NCBI GenBank assembly: GCA_002897855.1
Contig: BDTO01000063.1
Span: forward strand, 1-52,426
Origin: a bacterium BMS3Bbin05
GTDB taxonomy: Bacteria > Nitrospirota > Thermodesulfovibrionia > Thermodesulfovibrionales > BMS3Bbin05
DNA: 52,426 bases
Direction of reading: 5' to 3'
How positions within the stretch are numbered: the stretch's first letter is position 1; each line of letters begins with the position of its first letter. A program made the translations under genes and the position numbers. Shown one piece after another: positions 47,837 to 52,426 of the stretch. Under the pieces are notes generated by a model that saw only the letters and a list, made by a program, of their open reading frames with translations, was not told the DNA's origin and ran no database searches.

Positions 47837-48442
47837 TTACTGTTTTTTATCGTTATCCTTCTTGATAGAATAGATTACGTCATCTACAATACTGTACTCC
47901 TTCGCCTCCTCCGGAGACATAAAGAAATCCCGGTCCGTGTCTGTCTGTATCTTCTCCAGCGGCTGCCCCGTGTGATTTGCAAGGATTTTGTTCAAGGTAT
48001 CCTTCATCTTAAGTATCTCTCTTGCATGTATCTCCACATCCGTGGCCTGCCCCTGGAATCCTCCCATGGGCTGGTGTATCATTATCCGTGAATGCGGGAG
48101 AGCAAACCTTTTGCCCTTGGCTCCGGCAGAAAGAAGAAGGGCGCCCATGCTCGCAGCCTGCCCCATACAATATGTTGCTATATCCGGCTTGACGTACTGC
48201 ATTGTGTCATAAATGGCAAGCCCTGAAGAGACAATACCGCCCGGGGAATTTACATACAGATGAATATCCTTTTCAGGATCGTCTGTCTGCAAAAAAAGCA
48301 ACTGGGCAATTACGGTATTGGCAACATTATCATCAATTGCCATACCAACAAATATTATTCTGTCTTTCAGAAGCCTCGAATATATATCGTATGCCCTCTC
48401 CGACCTTCCGGTCTGCTCGATTACAATTGGAATAATACTCAT
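47837..48442 (-). CDS. clpP: ATP-dependent Clp protease proteolytic subunit ClpP
   Basis: The 201-residue serine protease has its catalytic Ser in [15 protein letters not shown], His in [14 protein letters not shown], and Asp in the [16 protein letters not shown] region. [20 protein letters not shown] opens the protein. It forms the tetradecameric chamber for ClpX. It directly abuts tig. Confidence 0.98.
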   Translation of the reverse strand: MSIIPIVIEQTGRSERAYDIYSRLLKDRIIFVGMAIDDNVANTVIAQLLFLQTDDPEKDIHLYVNSPGGIVSSGLAIYDTMQYVKPDIATYCMGQAASMGALLLSAGAKGKRFALPHSRIMIHQPMGGFQGQATDVEIHAREILKMKDTLNKILANHTGQPLEKIQTDTDRDFFMSPEEAKEYSIVDDVIYSIKKDNDKKQ

Positions 48443-49684
48443 TTATTCTCCTTTCTCAATAACTGCCTTTGAATGGATCAGATCGGCAACTTTTTCCTTG
48501 TATACACCATACTGAAGGCCATCAAGCGAGCCATCTTTTGACACGTACATCTGCACGAGATTCTGAGGAGGAATCCGGGTCATCTGCGAAAGTTCGAGGA
48601 TTTTCTCCTTCATATCTTCTTCCGTAACCCCTACGTTCTCCTTCTTCCCTATAATATTGATAATCACGGCTATCTTAACGGCTTTCCCGGCTTCCGGCCT
48701 CAACTCCGTCTTCAATGTCTCGTCATCTTTTTCTTTATTTTCATCTTTTGCCCTGGCTGAGGTCAAGAGCGATGAAAGCTCTGAATTAAGCATGCCCTCG
48801 GGAAGAGGGAAGTCATAAGAGTCAGCAAGTTTTTCCAGTAATTCCACTATCTGTTTTTGCTTGATCTCCGACTTCTTTACAGATAATATATCGGCTTTCA
48901 GAGAATCTTTGAGTGCCGAAAGGTTTTCAAACCCCGCTACAACCGCAAGGTTATCATCTATTTCAGGCAATTTAAGCACCTTTACCTCCCCGACAGTTCC
49001 CCTGAATGTAAGGGTCTTCCCCCTGTATTCAGACTGGTGTTCTTCAGGGAAAGGCAGCCTGGCTTCAAATCCGTCCCCGGACTTTTTCCCTGTCAACTCA
49101 TCTGATAATTCCCCGGGGAACTGAGCGCTGCCGACCTTAAAGACCTGTCCCTTTTGTTCTTTTCCCTCTTCAATGATTTCGTAGTCGAGACTGACAACAT
49201 CACCATCCTCTACAGGCCTTTCCACAGGCTCATAAGTCATTCGCTCCGCCTGCACTCTCTTAAGCGCATTCGCCAATTCTTCATCCGTGACTTCCGCTTC
49301 TTCAGCACTGATCTTGATCCCCTCGTAATTAAGGTTTTCAATTTCCGGCAGCACCTCTACTGTAAATGTCATCTTCAACGGATTCTGTCTTTTATGGTCC
49401 TGCTCTTCAAACTCCGGATGTGTCACGGGTGAAAGCCTGGCCTCTTTCATGGCCATTTCGTAATATTCAGGCACAACCTTTCTCAGGACATCGGCTTCCA
49501 CATCCTGCCCGAAACGTTTATCAAGCAAAGTAAGCGGAGCCTTGCCGGGCCTGAACCCCGGGATTTTTGCACTCCTTCCAATATCCGCAAGCCCGCTTCT
49601 TATTTTTTGTTCAATAATATCAGAAGGAATCTCTACAGTAAGACGTTTCTTCGTATCCGATATATGCTCCAGATTTTTTATCAT
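48443..49684 (-). CDS. tig: Trigger factor
   Basis: The 413-residue ribosome-bound chaperone has a ribosome-binding N-domain with GFRPGKAPLTLLDKRFG (signature), an FKBP-like prolyl isomerase domain (about 150-235, EEHQSEYRGKTLTFRGTVGE), and a helical C-domain (about 240-413). It is the first gene of tig-clpP-clpX, the common arrangement. The promoter is at 49780-49808. Confidence 0.97.
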   Translation of the reverse strand: MIKNLEHISDTKKRLTVEIPSDIIEQKIRSGLADIGRSAKIPGFRPGKAPLTLLDKRFGQDVEADVLRKVVPEYYEMAMKEARLSPVTHPEFEEQDHKRQNPLKMTFTVEVLPEIENLNYEGIKISAEEAEVTDEELANALKRVQAERMTYEPVERPVEDGDVVSLDYEIIEEGKEQKGQVFKVGSAQFPGELSDELTGKKSGDGFEARLPFPEEHQSEYRGKTLTFRGTVGEVKVLKLPEIDDNLAVVAGFENLSALKDSLKADILSVKKSEIKQKQIVELLEKLADSYDFPLPEGMLNSELSSLLTSARAKDENKEKDDETLKTELRPEAGKAVKIAVIINIIGKKENVGVTEEDMKEKILELSQMTRIPPQNLVQMYVSKDGSLDGLQYGVYKEKVADLIHSKAVIEKGE

Positions 49685-49779
49685 CTATCCTCCATCTCCA
49701 GAATTTATTATTTTTTTATCTTAAGGTAAGCATAGAACTGCACATCTGATGCCCCTGAGATGAATCAACGAGATTATTT

Positions 49780-49808
49780 AATTTAAAAGAATTCCGCAAG
49801 TTTGTCAA
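49780..49808 (-). promoter_or_regulatory. Promoter of tig-clpP-clpX
   Basis: TTGACA (49803-49808), 17-base spacer, TAAATT (49780-49785). Leader of about 90 bases to the tig ATG. The stretch 49809-49944 shows nothing else. Confidence 0.65.
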
Positions 49809-49944
49809 TTAGATAGTTATTCGCATTATAGTACCAATGAGGTCTCCGCAATAAAAAATCCGGCGGAAGCCATTCATAAACAGTTTCAGTTGCTTATGTT
49901 ATAATTTCCCGGATTTTACGAACTCCGCAAATACAAGAATATTT

Positions 49945-50258
49945 TCATTCCGGATAATTGCTTTTAGAAAGCTGCGTTATGAGTTCAATGGTAATAAGAA
50001 ACCGGGATTCTTCCTCTTCCCTTACCAGTTGGTAAAAATCACATTCCCTGCAGTCCCGGTATTTACTGGCAAAAGTACCCTGCACCTCCCCCCGCACATT
50101 GTACCTGCTATTATCCAGCAGACCCTACCTCCATTCTTTCCTCGATGTATACCGTCGAGCCTTTCATATGTAGCCGCAGGGCAAACACCCAGTCCCTCGG
50201 CATTCTTCCCTCCGGGTTCTCTCCCGCATCCCTTGAATTCCCAGCAGTTCCGCTTCAT
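49945..50258 (-). pseudogene. Two-CW domain protein with a frameshift
   Basis: ATG 50258 (AAAAGGGGTG upstream) opens MKRNCWEFKGCGREPGG, then GVCPAATYERLDGIHRGKN and VCWIIAGTMCGG, the two Cys-Trp blocks of the family. The frame then leaves the family (RCRVLLPV...). Adding one G in TGCGGGGGGAGG near 50075-50090 restores VQGTFASKYRDCRECDFYQL and a stop at 49945. The Cys residues probably bind metal; function unknown. It may be a sequence error in a G-run. Confidence 0.8.
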
Positions 50259-50432
50259 GAAACACACCCCTTTTAATTGAATCACACTTTACAGAGGTTG
50301 TCAAATGATTACTTACTACCGGCAACCGTTCCAGGGCGGGAAGCATGGATGTTCTTACTTATTCCGGAACTACATATTATTGCTTATAAGGTATATAATG
50401 ATAATATAACAACCTGTAATTGGGGGTGTGGT

Positions 50433-50975
50433 ATGCAGGAAATCCGGAAGTTCCTGGATAAAGATGGCAACGAAATTACCCTCCGGCCGGCAGAACCTGA
50501 AGACTTCGCGGGAATCATAAGAACCGTCAGATCTACGTCACTGGAACGGAGTTATGTCTTGATGGAACTGTATGCAAAGAATGCAGAAAGTGAAAAACAA
50601 TATATAAGCGGGATTGACAGGCAAAACAATCTTCTGCTTGCCGCAATCACAAACGGCAGCGTTATCGGATGCCTCGCTGCAATCCGGGCTGACAGCGGCA
50701 AGAGACCGCAAACAGCTCACATCCTGGATATAGGAATCCATATACTTGAAAATTATCGCGGACTCGGGATAGGCTCAAGAATGTTGGAGTACACTATAGA
50801 CTGGGCGCAGGAGCGCGGATTCAAAAAACTTGCGGCGTGCATTTTCACCACAAACAAACGCTCACTTCATTTGTTCAGAAAGGCCGGCTTTACAGAAGAA
50901 TGTATAAGTCAGAAACATATCAGGATCGGACATGAATACATAGATGAGATGTGCATGGTAAAGTTCCTTGACTAA
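50433..50975 (+). CDS. GNAT-family N-acetyltransferase
   Basis: This 180-residue enzyme has the acetyl-CoA loop NYRGLGIGSRMLEYTIDWA, preceded by AHILDIGIHI, and followed by IFTTNKRSLHLFRKAGF. ATG 50433 after GGGGGTGTGGT is the likely start; the upstream extension of 52 codons is not GNAT-like. The substrate is unknown; related proteins act on peptides, polyamines or antibiotics. It stands alone. Confidence 0.9.
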   Translation: MQEIRKFLDKDGNEITLRPAEPEDFAGIIRTVRSTSLERSYVLMELYAKNAESEKQYISGIDRQNNLLLAAITNGSVIGCLAAIRADSGKRPQTAHILDIGIHILENYRGLGIGSRMLEYTIDWAQERGFKKLAACIFTTNKRSLHLFRKAGFTEECISQKHIRIGHEYIDEMCMVKFLD

Positions 50976-51319
50976 TCCGCTTAATTGATAAAAAAAGCGG
51001 CTCTTCAGGAAATAGTGTGAGAATGAATGCCGGCAAGCTCAATGGCTCAGTGACAGAGAAAGTAAAGGATTTCCAGCCGCGGATTTACACGGAGAAACAC
51101 GGATAGAAATATAAAAGTCATTTAAATCCGTACTAATCTGCGGATATCTGCGGCTAATTGAAGTTTTTAGTCTGTGTGAGTCTGTGGCAGAATAATTTTC
51201 TTTTTTCTGTGGTTATGGTTTTATTACTCACGGAAATACCGGAAGAACCAAAAAGGCAGGCAAATCGCCCGGAGCAACAGCAGAAAGTTGCCAACCCCGG
51301 CGATAAGCAAACATGCATT
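50976..51319. other. Gap with a dispersed repeat
   Basis: 51002-51100 repeats the blocks of 33346-33492 in inverted orientation (GCTCTTCAGGAAATAGTG; GGCAAGCTCAATGGCTCAGT; GCGGATTTACACGG). The part after 51110 contains further degenerate 'GTGTGAGTCTGTGGCAGAA'-type sequence. No gene is visible. Confidence 0.7.
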
Positions 51320-52177
51320 TCACTTTCCGCAGGGGCAGGAAAAGTGAGGCAAAAAACCATATTCTTTATAGATAAGCTGTGCCCTCTGCGACTCAATAAA
51401 CGACAAAAAACTCTCAGCATTCGTTCTGTTTCTACAATTAAGCAACCGTGTCACGAAGTAGTTGACCCTGTCTCTCTGGTCTATCGTCTCCCCCAACTCC
51501 AGAGAGGTGATTCTCAGACCCGCTCTCTCTGCATTAAGAACCTCTGTCGCCCACACAGGCCCGGCATCGGCAGTTCCATCCAGTATCCTTAAGGGCGTCT
51601 CCCTGTGATGAACAACTGTAAGCAGTGTCGTGCCCTCCTCCCTCTTTTCATCCATCACCCTCCTTACAAAAGCATCACCACCGGCCCTTCTGTACATATC
51701 AACGATGTAACCGGCTATATCTTCCATGTCTCCGGGTTGCGATATCCTCACATCACCCTTCAAGAGGTCATTGATCCCCTTTACCCCGGCCCTGTTTTCC
51801 CGCGGCAGCATCAGTACCAGTCTGTTATGCAGGTACACATCATAGCTGCCAATCAGGCCGGCATCCCTCAGCCGGAACATGGAGGCTTCGGAAACAGAAG
51901 TATATATATCAGGGTCCCCTCTGATTATCCTGTCCCTGAAAGAAGCGCCGCCGGCCAGAATCTGCCTCAGTTCAAGCCCGGGTGGAAGGGTCTCATAAAA
52001 GATATTTTTAATCTCCGGGTATTCGTCACGAAATGCAAGAATAAGATCGTCCATTACCATAAACTGGTTGCCTGCCATAAACAGCACGAGGTCGGCATCT
52101 TCCGCAAATTCGATGTTATGGATATCATCGCCCCTGTCAGAAGGTATCTCCGGATATCTTTCAGTTTTATCGTTCAT
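51320..52177 (-). CDS. ModA-like periplasmic-binding-protein-fold protein without signal peptide
   Basis: This protein has about 285 residues. From ATG 52177 (AAGAG upstream) it reads LVLFMAGNQFMVMDDLILAF, DPDIYTSVSEASMFRLRDAG and LVLMLPRENRAGVKGINDLL, the type II binding-protein fold as in molybdate/tungstate receptors (ModA/WtpA-like). No signal peptide or lipobox is visible from this start; the upstream extension (about 40 residues, basic) does not look like one. It may be cytoplasmic or a wrong start. No transporter genes adjoin. Ligand unknown. Confidence 0.65.
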   Translation of the reverse strand: MNDKTERYPEIPSDRGDDIHNIEFAEDADLVLFMAGNQFMVMDDLILAFRDEYPEIKNIFYETLPPGLELRQILAGGASFRDRIIRGDPDIYTSVSEASMFRLRDAGLIGSYDVYLHNRLVLMLPRENRAGVKGINDLLKGDVRISQPGDMEDIAGYIVDMYRRAGGDAFVRRVMDEKREEGTTLLTVVHHRETPLRILDGTADAGPVWATEVLNAERAGLRITSLELGETIDQRDRVNYFVTRLLNCRNRTNAESFLSFIESQRAQLIYKEYGFLPHFSCPCGK

Positions 52178-52313
52178 TTTGACTCTTTTTATTATAGTTC
52201 CGGAGGCTGTGTTACGGCAATCTCCTCTGCAGGTTCTCTTCTGCTTGCCGGGATGAATAGTATGGTTCTTTCTCATTTCAAATGGGTAAACTGTCACCCT
52301 GAGAGTAAATTAC

Positions 52314-52426
52314 TGTCACCCTGAGCCCTTCGGCTACCGTTATTCCAGGCCTGTCGCTTTTTTTGTCACCCTGAGCCCTTCGACTACAGTCATTCCAAAC
52401 CTGCCGTTTTTTTTGTCATTCTGAGC
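52314..52426. repeat. 50-bp tandem repeat at the window edge
   Basis: Units begin at 52314, 52364 and 52414 (last one cut by the edge): TGTCACCCTGAGCCCTTCG, CTAC, then ATTCCA, CCTG and a T-run. A shorter start of one unit is at 52292. The array probably continues beyond the window. Confidence 0.9.

Noticed and set aside
50277-50432. Longer N-terminus for the acetyltransferase
   Set aside because: The first 52 codons do not match the GNAT fold and a better start exists at 50433.

Overview
The window is a stretch of bacterial chromosome of moderate GC content. The gene set is that of a Gram-negative, diderm bacterium with anaerobic or microaerobic, cytochrome-rich energy metabolism. It has a complete type II secretion operon, a type IV pilus alignment/secretin operon, a decaheme cytochrome paired with an MtrB/PioB-type barrel, rubrerythrin and a sigma-54-type regulator. 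This fits Nitrospirota or Desulfobacterota-like lineages, but no marker here settles the phylum from sequence reading alone.

Layout. (1) 1-3.7 kb: accessory DNA, with the start of a MalT-like ATPase regulator, a truncated REP-associated transposase, an unrecognised 345-residue protein, a small dimeric-barrel-like protein and over 1 kb of palindromic repeats. (2) 3.7-14.8 kb: gspC-D-E-F-G-H-I-J-K-L-M-N on the minus strand. GspD carries a C-terminal domain resembling a subtilisin propeptide, and GspK seems to start at a non-AUG codon. (3) 15.1-21.1 kb: a multi-TM sensor kinase (frameshifted), an NtrC-type activator, a sigma-54-like promoter, a single-domain receiver and a frameshifted heme-plus-barrel outer-membrane protein. 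(4) 21.5-22.3 kb: five tRNA genes (Pro, Arg, His, Arg, Lys) and a decayed 3' half of tRNA-Arg. (5) 22.7-26.6 kb: peroxide defence, with rubrerythrin, a broken small cytochrome c, a GC-rich katG and a PerR-like regulator whose operator fills its own promoter spacer. (6) 27-31 kb: an ACP, a zinc-ribbon protein, and the decaheme lipoprotein plus MtrB/PioB barrel pair. (7) 31.2-40.5 kb: aroC-aroK-aroB and pilM-N-O-P-Q with a small lipoprotein, a variant of the classic pil-aro neighbourhood. (8) 40.5-45.7 kb: ylxR-infB-ylxP-rbfA-nrnA-truB. (9) 45.9-49.8 kb: rpmB-dciA facing tig-clpP-clpX. (10) 49.9-52.4 kb: a broken two-CW protein, a GNAT acetyltransferase and a ModA-like binding protein.

Three themes run through the window. 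First, a family of about 140-bp non-autonomous elements (five copies) has 15-bp terminal inverted repeats and TANNTA target duplications; one copy supplies the last codons and stop of a gene. Second, five 1-base frameshifts, all in the same direction, hit only the sensor kinase, cytochrome and accessory genes, while the secretion, pilus, translation and protease genes are intact. Third, there are several outward-facing electron-transfer components (decaheme conduit, heme-barrel protein, small cytochrome). How they work together is inferred from gene content, not shown by the sequence.
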